Source: Alteromonadaceae bacterium (lineage in GTDB: Bacteria > Pseudomonadota > Gammaproteobacteria > Pseudomonadales > Oleiphilaceae). Taken from it: a stretch of 21,763 nucleotides of DNA. The notes under the pieces were generated by a model. The model saw only the letters and a program-made list of their open reading frames with translations, did no database searches and was not told the DNA's origin. Below, piece by piece: positions 15,248-21,763 of this stretch. Made by a program: the position numbers and the translations under genes. The stretch is taken from assembly GCA_013393545.1 (NCBI GenBank), contig JABXHG010000128.1, positions 1-21,763 of the forward strand, given 5' to 3'. The first letter of the stretch is position 1; each line of letters opens with the position of its first letter.

Positions 15248-16108
15248 ATGCAACAAATAACGCGAGAATTGGTGGAACTGCTGGATCTTTCGCCGCTCGG
15301 CGATGACCACTTCCAGGGCGACAGCGAAGACCTGGGGTTCCCCCATGTATTTGGCGGTCAGGTATTGGGCCAGGCATTGATGGCGGCCAGCCGCACCGTG
15401 GAAGATCGGCTTTGCCATTCCCTGCACGCCTACTTCCTGCGCCCTGGTAACCACAGCATGCCCATTGATTACGAAGTGCAGCGCGTGCGCGATGGCGGTA
15501 CCTTCTCAGTGCGCCGGGTGATTGCCCGTCAGGAGGGTAAGGAAATACTCACTGGCTCGATGTCGTTTCAGGTGGCGGAGCAAGGTTTCGAACACCAGCT
15601 CGACATGCCGGAGACCACGCCGCCGGAAGAACTGAAGTCCGAGCAGGAATGGGGCGAGTTGTTGGCGGAGCAGGCGCCCCGGCAGTTACGGGAAATGATG
15701 ACCCGCGAGCGGCCGATTGAAATCCGGCCAGTGAATCTGGTGAATCCGTTCAAGCCGGAAAAACACCCGCCGCACCACCAGAATTGGTTTCGGGCACAGG
15801 GGCCGTTGCCGGATGACCCGGTGTTGCACCGCTGCCTGCTGACCTATGCCTCGGATTTCACTTTCCTGGGCACTTCCATGGCGCCTCACGGCCGCAGTTT
15901 TCTGAGCCCGGGTATGCAGGTGGCCAGTCTGGATCATGCCATCTGGTTCCATGAAGATTTTCGCATGGACGAATGGCTGTTGTATGACAAGGACAGCCCC
16001 AGTGCCAGTGGCGGCCGGGGCTTCAACCGGGGCAACTTCTTTACCCGGGATGGTCGCCTGGTGGCGTCTACCACTCAGGAAGCCCTGATTCGCGAACGCC
16101 CGCGCTAA
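15248..16108 (+). CDS. tesB: Acyl-CoA thioesterase II TesB
   Basis: Predicted 286 residues, the same length as E. coli TesB, with the double-hotdog arrangement. The three catalytic-network residues align as Asp203 (YASDFTFL), Ser227 (MQVASLDHAIWFH, Thr in E. coli) and Gln277 (STTQEALIR). HVFGGQVLGQAL near residue 33 is the first hotdog signature. It hydrolyses medium- to long-chain acyl-CoA to free acid and CoA in the cytoplasm. GGAAAGAGGC precedes the ATG. A hairpin near its 3' end faces the convergent flavodoxin gene. Confidence 0.93.
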   Translation: MQQITRELVELLDLSPLGDDHFQGDSEDLGFPHVFGGQVLGQALMAASRTVEDRLCHSLHAYFLRPGNHSMPIDYEVQRVRDGGTFSVRRVIARQEGKEILTGSMSFQVAEQGFEHQLDMPETTPPEELKSEQEWGELLAEQAPRQLREMMTRERPIEIRPVNLVNPFKPEKHPPHHQNWFRAQGPLPDDPVLHRCLLTYASDFTFLGTSMAPHGRSFLSPGMQVASLDHAIWFHEDFRMDEWLLYDKDSPSASGGRGFNRGNFFTRDGRLVASTTQEALIRERPR

Positions 16109-16117
16109 CGGGGCGTT
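16095..16117. terminator. Weak hairpin between tesB and the flavodoxin gene
   Basis: AACGCCC (16095-16101) / GGGCGTT (16111-16117) with a 9-base loop that contains the tesB stop. There is no T-run on either side, so this is at best a weak or factor-dependent terminator for the convergent pair. Confidence 0.3.
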
Positions 16118-16126
16118 AATGCTTCC

Positions 16127-16573
16127 TCAGAGGTTCGCCGCCCAGGTTTTTGCCCAGGGCGCGGCCTCGGCTTCCGGCTCCATGGTTTCCAGCGCGTCGA
16201 TCTTCAGTGTTTCGCCCACTTTCCGGGCCGCGGTTTCCAGAAGCGCCTCTTCCATCAGGTCACCGGCGCCACAGAAAGTGTCGCCGTAGGAGCTGTCACC
16301 CAGCACGACAATGCCAAATGGTCGCCCCGGCTGCTGGGGCAGTTGCTCGCGCAGGTCGATGTAAAAAGGCAGCAGGTTGCCTGGAATTTCACCGTCGCCG
16401 GTGGTGGAGGTACAAACCAGCAGGGCGTCGTCGTTATCCGTAATATCCGAGAGCTCGGGATTCTCCAACACGACTACCTGGTGGCCGTCGGCGTTCAATT
16501 CTTCTTTGACTTTACGGGCGGTCATCAACGCGCCACCGTACACGCTGCCCGTCAGAATGCGGATTGCTGCCAT
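16127..16573 (-). CDS. MioC-like flavodoxin
   Basis: Predicted 148-residue flavodoxin-fold protein. The FMN phosphate loop is TGSVYGGA (about 8-15), then CTSTTGDGEIPGNLLPFY (about 54-71) and GDSSYGDTFCGAGDLMEEAL (about 93-112), all in MioC order and spacing (E. coli MioC has 147 residues). It should carry one or two electrons on FMN; MioC has been linked to biotin synthase electron supply, but the partner here is unknown. The ATG at 16573 has AAGGCGAG upstream; 22 in-frame residues before it lack support. It diverges from the phosphate transporter gene. Confidence 0.85.
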   Translation of the reverse strand: MAAIRILTGSVYGGALMTARKVKEELNADGHQVVVLENPELSDITDNDDALLVCTSTTGDGEIPGNLLPFYIDLREQLPQQPGRPFGIVVLGDSSYGDTFCGAGDLMEEALLETAARKVGETLKIDALETMEPEAEAAPWAKTWAANL

Positions 16574-16670
16574 GGTCTCGCCTTTTTTGAATGAGTGATG
16601 GAAATGTAATGGTGGCCGATCATAGCGGGGGCGGGCCAACGGCTCAAGCCGCCGGTTAGTTGCAGTTTTG

Positions 16671-16699
16671 TTTCAATTCTGTGGCAAAAAAATTATAGT
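16671..16699 (+). promoter_or_regulatory. Candidate promoter of the phosphate transporter gene
   Basis: TTTCAA (16671-16676), 17-base spacer, TATAGT (16694-16699, 5 of 6 for a -10), about 50 bases before the start codon in an AT-rich patch. The -35 is poor. No Pho box is seen, which fits a low-affinity PiT carrier outside the Pho regulon. Confidence 0.35.
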
Positions 16700-16749
16700 T
16701 CGCCGCGCTGAATTGCTTCAATTCATCCGTAAACAAGAGATTCCTGGTT

Positions 16750-18318
16750 ATGGCCCGCTCTTCCGGTTTTCTGGACACCCTGCTTACCGCCCCCTCCACC
16801 GAACGATATCGAATTGGTTTCAGTGTTCTTTTCCTGCTTGGCGTCTGGCTGACCGTCGGCGCGTTCAGCCAGGATTTGCCGAATAATATGCTACTGATGG
16901 CTGCCGCCGTGATTGGCGGTTATATGGCCATCAACATTGGTGCCAACGACGTTGCTAACAATGTTGGGCCGGCCGTGGGATCTGGTGCCTTGTCGTTGGG
17001 TGCGGCGGTGCTGCTGGCGGCGGTATTCGAAGCAGGCGGTGCGATCATCGCGGGTGGCGATGTGGTGTCCACCATCAAGGGCGGCATTATTGATCCCACC
17101 ACCCTGGAAGATCCCCGGGCGTTCGTTTGGTTGATGACTGCCGCGTTGCTGGCTGGTGCTCTCTGGCTGAACCTGGCCACCTGGATGGGGGCACCGGTCT
17201 CGACCACCCACTCCATTGTTGGTGGTGTACTGGGTGCCGGGATTGCCGCTGGCGGCTGGGGCATTGCCGATTGGGCGGTGATGAGCAAGATTGTTGCCAG
17301 CTGGGTAATCTCGCCGGCTCTTGGCGGTATGTTGGCGGCGTTGTTTCTGTTCTTCATCAAGAAGACCGTGTTGTACCAGTCGAACCTTATCGATTCTGCC
17401 CGTCGCTTCGTACCGCTGCTGGTTGCGGTGATGGCGTGGGCGTTCGGCACCTACCTGATGATCAAGGGTGTGAAAAAGGTCGTTAAGGTGGATTTCATGC
17501 AGGCGGCCCTGATTGGTCTGGCCGCTGCCGCAGTGGTCTTTTTTGCCATGCGCAGCCTGGTGTCCCGCAAAGCGGCGGCCATGGAAAGTACGCCACAGGG
17601 TGTTAGTGAATTGTTTACCTGGCCGCTGATCTTCGCCGCTGCGCTGCTCAGTTTCGCCCACGGTGCCAACGACGTGGCCAACGCCATTGGTCCGTTGGCG
17701 GCCATTAACGATGCCATCCGGGCCGGTGGCGATGTGGTGACTGCGGCCAGTATTCCGCTCTGGGTGATGTTGGTTGGCGCCCTTGGCCTGGCGGTGGGGC
17801 TGATGCTCTTCGGCCCTCGCCTGATCAAGACTGTGGGTAGCGAAATCACCGAGCTGGATAAGACCCGGGCCTTCTGTATTGCCCTTTCGGCCGCGCTGAC
17901 CGTGATTCTGGCGTCCCAGCTGGGCTTGCCGGTCAGCTCCACCCACATTGCCATTGGTGGTGTGTTTGGTGTGGGTTTCCTGCGTGAATACCTCAAGCGC
18001 AACTATGCCTCTCAGCTACACAAGATCATCGAGCAGCACCAGCCGGAAGAGCGTGAGCGCCTGCGCCCGTTCCTGGAAGATTTCCGCAACGCTTCCGTGG
18101 AAGAAATGGAGAAGCTGCTGCAGCAGGCCAAGCAGGACAAGCAGGAAGTACCCCTGGCGAAATCCGAGCGTAAACGCCTGAAGAAGATATACCGGGAAGA
18201 GATGGTCAAACGCTCACACCTGGTGAAAATTGCTGCGGCCTGGATCATCACCGTGCCGGCTTCCGGCCTTATGGCGGCGTTTCTGTTCTTTACCCTGCGG
18301 GGGCTGTTTGTCAGCTAA
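16750..18318 (+). CDS. PiT-family inorganic phosphate transporter
   Basis: Predicted 522-residue polytopic membrane protein with the two PiT signature repeats: GANDVANNVGPAVGSGAL (64-81) and HGANDVANAIGP (about 304-315). Each half also has the family motif around VSTTHS (about 155) and VSSTHI (about 396). About ten or eleven membrane helices flank a soluble central-to-late segment rich in charged residues (RKRLKKIYREE, about 476-486). It imports phosphate, probably as metal-phosphate with protons or as a cation symporter. The ribosome site is weak (AAGAGA, about 12 bases upstream). The small gene at 18415 follows by 96 bases. Confidence 0.92.
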   Translation: MARSSGFLDTLLTAPSTERYRIGFSVLFLLGVWLTVGAFSQDLPNNMLLMAAAVIGGYMAINIGANDVANNVGPAVGSGALSLGAAVLLAAVFEAGGAIIAGGDVVSTIKGGIIDPTTLEDPRAFVWLMTAALLAGALWLNLATWMGAPVSTTHSIVGGVLGAGIAAGGWGIADWAVMSKIVASWVISPALGGMLAALFLFFIKKTVLYQSNLIDSARRFVPLLVAVMAWAFGTYLMIKGVKKVVKVDFMQAALIGLAAAAVVFFAMRSLVSRKAAAMESTPQGVSELFTWPLIFAAALLSFAHGANDVANAIGPLAAINDAIRAGGDVVTAASIPLWVMLVGALGLAVGLMLFGPRLIKTVGSEITELDKTRAFCIALSAALTVILASQLGLPVSSTHIAIGGVFGVGFLREYLKRNYASQLHKIIEQHQPEERERLRPFLEDFRNASVEEMEKLLQQAKQDKQEVPLAKSERKRLKKIYREEMVKRSHLVKIAAAWIITVPASGLMAAFLFFTLRGLFVS

Positions 18319-18369
18319 GTGGCGGGGCTGGTGAGATTTTTCCAGTTCGGCCATACTGTGGGTAATCAG

Positions 18370-18388
18370 GCGGGGCTATCGGCCCCGC
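18370..18388. other. GC-rich hairpin after the phosphate transporter gene
   Basis: GCGGGGC (18370-18376) / GCCCCGC (18382-18388) with a TATCG loop, in the 96-base gap before the next plus-strand gene. No T-run follows, so it is more likely an RNA-stabilising 3' hairpin or a partial attenuator than a full terminator. Confidence 0.4.
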
Positions 18389-18414
18389 AAATAGAGACTG
18401 TTCAGGAGTAGGGA

Positions 18415-18681
18415 ATGGGTACATCCAACGAGGGCCGTCAGGCCAAGATGATTGAAGAGCTTCGGGTGTTCATCAAGAAGGTGATGAGTGACCCGACCAT
18501 TGCCGTCAAGTCCATGGAAATTGCCCGCAAGTATCGCGGTGAGCCGAACGCCGACGAGCTGGTGGCTCGCGAGATCAGTGCCAATACCACGATCCGGATT
18601 CCAGAGGCCTGGAGTGAGGCGGACAAGATGTTCCTGGAGATCCTGCATGAGGTGCTGGATGATGAGGAAGCGCTTTATTAG
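18415..18681 (+). CDS. Small hypothetical protein, 88 residues
   Basis: I do not recognise this protein. It is acidic overall and mostly helical by appearance: a basic/amphipathic start (GRQAKMIEELRVFIKKVM), a middle with KYRGEPNADELVAREI, and a very acidic tail (LHEVLDDEEALY). It has no signal peptide, membrane segment, cysteine or obvious catalytic motif. CAGGAG lies 8 bases before the ATG, a strong ribosome site that supports it being real. It is downstream of the PiT gene on the same strand and may share its transcript. Repeat copy C starts 10 bases after its stop. Confidence 0.7.
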   Translation: MGTSNEGRQAKMIEELRVFIKKVMSDPTIAVKSMEIARKYRGEPNADELVAREISANTTIRIPEAWSEADKMFLEILHEVLDDEEALY

Positions 18682-18691
18682 GTAGGTGGCT

Positions 18692-18804
18692 GCAGGAGGA
18701 GCGAGGGTTCTTCCAAAAAGCGCTCCTTCGGCACATCCCTGTGGCGCTTATGCTCCGGCATCCATGCCTCCGCAAATTTTTGGAAGAACCCTCGCTCCTC
18801 CTGC
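18692..18804 (-). repeat. Hairpin-rich repeat copy C with CANGGANG loops
   Basis: Perfect 28-bp inverted arms (18692-18719 / 18777-18804), ending inward at CCAAAAA/TTTTTGG. Inner hairpins are 18732-18743 and 18757-18768. On the minus strand they read CACAGGGATGTG and GGCATGGATGCC, again with CANGGANG at the apex; the first fits ACANGGANGU in full. The first hairpin is further enclosed by AGCGC (18719-18723) / GCGCT (18744-18748). Three more GGA triplets lie between stems on that strand. The copy lies between the convergent small gene and panP; the CANGGANG strand is sense for panP. Confidence 0.85.
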
Positions 18805-18810
18805 GTCGAG

Positions 18811-18955
18811 CTTCGGAGTTACTTCACAAGCGCAGCCTGGTGTGGGGGGCCGCTTTTGAGAAGAGCCTCCAGGTCCTCGACTCCCCAATCTTGCAGGCTG
18901 CAAGCGAGTTTTCAGGCCACAAGACAGACCCAAAGTCTGCCTTAACTCTCCGAAG
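18811..18955 (-). repeat. Second inverted repeat in the panP 3' region
   Basis: Arms CTTCGGAGTTA (18811-18821) and TAACTCTCCGAAG (18943-18955) pair with a two-base bulge; the right arm includes the panP stop codon and last codons. Inside are a 15-base near-palindrome CTTGCAGGCTGCAAG and a 9-bp hairpin at 18921-18943 (one G-U pair on the minus strand) immediately at the panP stop. It follows copy C with 6 bases between. No T-run is seen, and I find no CANGGANG loops here, so it seems distinct from the repeat family. Confidence 0.5.
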
Positions 18956-20612
18956 TTTCCTTTTCTTTAAGCACTGTCTCTGCCAATTCCTTTACTATCG
19001 CCATTTCCTCGGCAATGCCATTTTCCTGCGCCAGTTCTTTCTGTTCGTCCAGGATGTCCATCAGGATGTCCGGGGTGGTCAGCGGGTTGGCCAGCACCAC
19101 GCGGAACACGATGCAGGGGAAGTGGCTGTAGCGCGCCGGTGTCAGGCGGGTTCGGGAGACGAAGGCCTTGCCGTGTTCGCGCTGGGTTTTCTGCAGGTAT
19201 TTGGTGATGCGGTTCAGGCTGGTATTCAGCCGCTCGGCCTGGCGTTTGTTGGCGACGGCCAGGGCCTGTTGAACCAACGCCGGGCAGTAGCGGTAGGTGA
19301 GGATGTTCAGTTCTGGCTTGGTGACCAGCTCGAAGTCCGGGTCTTCGGTGATCATGTCGGCGAAGTTGCGGGCCTTGTTGATGCCTTCGTCGATGAGGAT
19401 TTCGTAGCCTTCGCGGCCGATGATCTTCAGGCCGGAGTGGATCAGCATGGACATGCCCGGCCGGGAGCCTTCCAGGGTAGTACTACCCAGGTCCTTGGAG
19501 CCCTTGCGGATGATGTATTGGGCGTGGTGTTCCACGGCGCTGGCCAGGCCCGGGGTTTTGAACACCACCAGGCCTACGCCCATGGGCACATAAAGCTGCT
19601 TGTGGGCGTCGAAGGTGACGGAGTCGGCCTGTTCGATACCCCGCAGCAGGTGCTGGTGGGTGCGGGAGAACAGGGTGGGTCCGCCCCAGGCGGCGTCCAC
19701 GTGGAAGTGGGCGCGGAATTCCCGGGCGATATCGGCCATGGCATCGAGGTTGTCGACGTTGCCGGTTTCGGTGGTGCCGGCAATACCGCAAATAGCCATC
19801 ACTTTGATTTTCTGTTTTTGCAGTTCCAGGCACTTGTCGCGCAGGGCGTCGATCTGGATGCGGTTGTCGTCGTCCGTGGGTATGGCGATCAGCGATTCAC
19901 GGCCCAGGCCCAGGATGTCGGCGGCCTTGCGCAGGGAGTAGTGGCCCCGGTCGGACACCAGGATGGCGGCGCCTTCGCAGCCATAATATTTCATCGCTCG
20001 GAACAGGCCTTCCTGATGCAGGCCGCGGAAGCTGCCTTCCGGTGGAAAAGCGCGGTTGCGGGCGACCCAAAGAGCGGTGAGGTTGGCCACGGTGCCGCCG
20101 GAGCAGATGGCGCCCAGGGCGTGGCTGGGGTCGTGCATCCATTTGCGGTAGAAAGGACCGTCCTGTTTATAGACCAGACGGTGGATCATGCCCAGCACCT
20201 GGCGTTCGAGCGGCGTGAAGGCCTTGGAGGTCTCGATTTTGACCAGGTTCTGGTTCAGGGCGATCATGATTTTCGACAGCGGCAGCATGAAGTAGGGCAA
20301 TGCCGAGGTCATGTGGCCGATGAACGCGGGCGAGGCGGTGTGAACGGAATCCGCCACGACTTTGTCGAGCAGGAACTGGGTCTGGTCCGAAACAAACACC
20401 GGCTTTTCCGGGATGGCGGAGTCGGAGAAGTTTTTTTCCACGTCGGAAAGATCCCGTTCAACCGCGACGATGTGTTCCTGCAGGAAGCCGGCGAGGTTGC
20501 GGGAGATGTTCTGGTCAATGCGGCTCAGGGTCGAGTCTGGTGCCTCGGGCACGGTGAAGACTCGATACATGGCCTCGATAGAGGCCTGAGCGGATGGTTT
20601 CTTTCCGGTCAT
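18942..20612 (-). CDS. panP: Pyridoxal-phosphate-dependent aspartate 1-decarboxylase-type enzyme PanP
   Basis: Predicted 556-residue group II decarboxylase. The PLP Lys is Lys338 in TFDAHKQLYVPMG. Upstream are CSGGTVANLTALWVARNRAF for phosphate binding, SDRGHYSLRKAA for ring stacking, and FHVDAAWGG with the PLP-nitrogen-binding Asp. The length and N-terminal extension fit PanP, which makes beta-alanine from aspartate for pantothenate in gammaproteobacteria lacking pyruvoyl PanD; glutamate decarboxylase is the main alternative. I prefer the ATG at 20612 over an in-frame TTG at 20621, since the GGAG site lies only about 4 bases from the TTG and 11 from the ATG. It sits downstream of the YlxP-like gene by 77 bases. 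Confidence 0.85.
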   Translation of the reverse strand: MTGKKPSAQASIEAMYRVFTVPEAPDSTLSRIDQNISRNLAGFLQEHIVAVERDLSDVEKNFSDSAIPEKPVFVSDQTQFLLDKVVADSVHTASPAFIGHMTSALPYFMLPLSKIMIALNQNLVKIETSKAFTPLERQVLGMIHRLVYKQDGPFYRKWMHDPSHALGAICSGGTVANLTALWVARNRAFPPEGSFRGLHQEGLFRAMKYYGCEGAAILVSDRGHYSLRKAADILGLGRESLIAIPTDDDNRIQIDALRDKCLELQKQKIKVMAICGIAGTTETGNVDNLDAMADIAREFRAHFHVDAAWGGPTLFSRTHQHLLRGIEQADSVTFDAHKQLYVPMGVGLVVFKTPGLASAVEHHAQYIIRKGSKDLGSTTLEGSRPGMSMLIHSGLKIIGREGYEILIDEGINKARNFADMITEDPDFELVTKPELNILTYRYCPALVQQALAVANKRQAERLNTSLNRITKYLQKTQREHGKAFVSRTRLTPARYSHFPCIVFRVVLANPLTTPDILMDILDEQKELAQENGIAEEMAIVKELAETVLKEKETSES

Positions 20613-20689
20613 AGGCGCCAATTCTCCAAGGCGGCGTAGTATAAAGCCTGTGTCGGTGGGACGCTATGTCTGTGGCGCTGCGGGGAGCG

Positions 20690-21031
20690 CTACAGGATTT
20701 CCCGTTGTACGTCGAGGATGGCGGCGTCGATTCGGCCCTGGATGTCTTTTTCAACCTGGTCGAGCCGCTGCGTGATTTGCTGCGGGGAGGCGCCGAGGGC
20801 GGCGATGGTCCAGGTGGCGCAGTCGAGGGCGTCGTGGTCGCCGGTTTCGGCGACGGCCAGATCGGGTTCTTTGCCCCAGACGGCTTTCAGGGCGGTGAAG
20901 ACTTTGCGTTTGGCTTTCAGGTCGTCGCAGGCGTAGAGCTGGAAGTGCAGGGTGAGCAGGCCCACGCTTGGGGTGATGGTTGGCTGCTCTGGGGTGTTTT
21001 GGGCTAATAGCTTTCTGAGTGCTTCTGACAT
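20690..21031 (-). CDS. YlxP-like DUF503 family protein
   Basis: Predicted 113 residues. The DUF503 (PF04456) core is VGLLTLHFQLYACDDLKAKRKV (about 23-44), then AVAETGDHDALDCATWTIAAL (about 59-79) and a C-terminal helix. B. subtilis YlxP is a small protein encoded beside translation factors, with a suggested tie to ribosome assembly; function is not settled. This copy has an extra N-terminal segment of about 20 residues (MSEALRKLLAQ). The ATG at 21031 has GGAAG 5 bases upstream; the open frame further upstream enters repeat copy D and is rejected. It probably precedes panP in one transcript. Confidence 0.8.
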   Translation of the reverse strand: MSEALRKLLAQNTPEQPTITPSVGLLTLHFQLYACDDLKAKRKVFTALKAVWGKEPDLAVAETGDHDALDCATWTIAALGASPQQITQRLDQVEKDIQGRIDAAILDVQREIL

Positions 21032-21057
21032 CGTTACTTCCAGACATGGTGCGGGAA

Positions 21058-21245
21058 CCGCCGGGGGATGGCTTTCCAAAAAGCGCTTAAACCCGTCCAT
21101 GGGTCGCTTATGTTCCGCCCCTCAGCGCTTATTGCTCCTGCGTCGCGCTGAGGGTCCAGGGCAGGCCATCCTTGGCCAGCCCGTAAAGAGCTATTCGCTC
21201 TTTACCCTTGGCTCCACAAATTTTTGGAAAACCATCCCCCGTCGG
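21058..21245 (-). repeat. Hairpin-rich repeat copy D, enlarged form
   Basis: Arms of 25 bp with two mismatches (21058-21082 / 21221-21245), ending inward at CCAAAAA/TTTTTGG. The 138-base interior is more than twice the size in the other copies. Hairpins at 21091-21104 and 21164-21177 read ACCCATGGACGGGT and GGCCAAGGATGGCC on the minus strand, each with CANGGANG. Two extra stems are present: CCCTCAGCGC / GCGCTGAGGG (21119-21128 / 21145-21154) and GTAAAGAGC / GCTCTTTAC (21183-21205). The copy lies between two minus-strand genes, so the CANGGANG strand is the transcribed one, 64 bases after the upstream stop. Confidence 0.8.
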
Positions 21246-21309
21246 TTCGTAAACCTTTTAGTTGGCTTCCCTTCAGTCAGGACTTATGGGTATCCGACCG
21301 AGGAGTCGC

Positions 21310-21763
21310 TCAGCCTACTACAGGCGTCGCCCGTTTGATAATGGCCGCTGGGTTGGTGCCAGTGGGCAGGTTGCCATAGTTCAGGCCGCCATGGCTCTCC
21401 AGGCGGGTGGCGCAGAAGGCGTCGGCTACGTGTTTGTCGCTGTGGCGCAGTAGCAGGGAGGCCTGCATGGCCAGGGCAAGGCGGTCGACGAGGTTGCGGG
21501 CGCGGTACTGGATGTCGCTGAGGTTGGTGAAGTCTTCTTTTAGCTGCGCCAGGAATTGGTCGAAGCGGTGGTCGGCGCCTTTGGCTTCGGCGGCTTCTTT
21601 GAAGAAGGCTTCGAGGGTTTCGGGTTGTTTTTCGATGGCGCGCAGGGTGTCCAGGCCCTGGACGTTGCCGCCGGCTTCCCAGATGGCGTTTGCGGGGGTT
21701 TCCCGGAACAGGCGGGGTCTGGTGCCGTCCTCCCTGGCGGCGGCCGCCCCCGTGGCTTCCATC
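21310..21763 (-). CDS. AidB-like acyl-CoA dehydrogenase family protein, 3' part only
   Basis: About 150 C-terminal residues of a gene whose start lies beyond the window. RLFRETPANAIWEAGGNVQG is the conserved AidB/isovaleryl-CoA-dehydrogenase-like motif near the FAD site, followed by LDTLRAI and a helical C-terminal domain with RARNLVDRLALAMQASLLL. E. coli AidB is induced by alkylation stress; other relatives are ordinary acyl-CoA dehydrogenases. The catalytic and N-terminal parts are not visible, so subfamily is an inference. It ends at TGA (21312-21310), with copy D in its 3' untranslated region. Confidence 0.75.
   Translation of the reverse strand, partial: MEATGAAAAREDGTRPRLFRETPANAIWEAGGNVQGLDTLRAIEKQPETLEAFFKEAAEAKGADHRFDQFLAQLKEDFTNLSDIQYRARNLVDRLALAMQASLLLRHSDKHVADAFCATRLESHGGLNYGNLPTGTNPAAIIKRATPVVG

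Noticed and set aside
13657..15249. 530-codon minus-strand open frame antisense to the rubredoxin genes
   Set aside because: Low-complexity His/Gln/Arg-rich translation, no domain, and it runs across repeat copy B. It is a shadow of the rubredoxin reductase gene.
16891..17946. 351-codon minus-strand open frame antisense to the phosphate transporter
   Set aside because: Translation is compositionally odd (His, Gln, Arg, Gly rich) and mirrors a strong PiT gene.
18741..20639. 632-codon plus-strand open frame antisense to panP
   Set aside because: It covers a clear PLP decarboxylase on the other strand and shows no recognisable domain; long antisense frames are common opposite GC-rich codons. 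It also begins inside repeat copy C.
21032..21100. Upstream extension of the YlxP-like gene
   Set aside because: It would translate into repeat copy D; the ATG at 21031 has a ribosome site and a normal N-terminus.

Overview
The window reads as chromosomal DNA of a marine, hydrocarbon-associated gammaproteobacterium, most likely Marinobacter or a close relative. The signs are moderately high GC, a rubredoxin / rubredoxin reductase pair, TesB, PhoB-PhoR beside UbiA-UbiC, a PanP-type decarboxylase, and the general gene style. This assignment is inference from recognised proteins, not from a database search. There are no rRNA or tRNA genes, CRISPR arrays, transposases or phage genes. No gene-free stretch exceeds 300 bases.

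Layout, left to right. Positions 1-99 hold the end of a cold-shock protein gene and its terminator. A secreted dienelactone-hydrolase-type enzyme (minus) diverges from a Yip1-like membrane protein (plus), with a perfect 16-bp palindrome between them. A divergent phosphoketolase-family protein (minus) diverges from a half-size asparaginase-like protein (plus). A minus-strand cluster then encodes an MltB-type lytic transglycosylase, a YdjM-type membrane hydrolase and RsuA. A receiver-domain protein with an unusual C-terminal domain (plus) follows. The minus-strand block from 13457 to 9225 is hpt-ubiC-ubiA, then phoB-phoR behind its own Pho box. On the plus strand come rubredoxin, rubredoxin reductase and tesB. 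Then come a MioC-like flavodoxin (minus), a PiT phosphate transporter and a small unknown protein (both plus). The right end carries panP, a YlxP/DUF503 protein and the 3' part of an AidB-like acyl-CoA dehydrogenase gene, all minus.

The most interesting content is intergenic. Four copies (4977-5089, 15010-15119, 18692-18804, 21058-21245) belong to one repeat family. Each has long inverted arms of 25-29 bp. These are perfect in three copies and carry two mismatches in the fourth, and each ends inward at CCAAAA/TTTTGG. Between the arms sit two or more small hairpins. Read on one strand, both core hairpins of every copy (eight of eight) present CANGGANG at the apex, although the stems differ and change in a compensatory way. 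CANGGANG is the core of the CsrA/RsmA RNA-binding consensus. In the two copies between co-directional genes, this strand is the transcribed strand. In the two convergent copies it is sense for the minus-strand neighbour. My working hypothesis is a dispersed family of 3'-UTR RNA elements that bind or titrate CsrA/RsmA. This is untested.

Functional themes are envelope maintenance (transglycosylase), ubiquinone synthesis (UbiC makes 4-hydroxybenzoate and UbiA prenylates it), phosphate sensing and uptake (PhoBR, PiT), redox carriers (rubredoxin pair, flavodoxin), purine salvage and beta-alanine/pantothenate supply.
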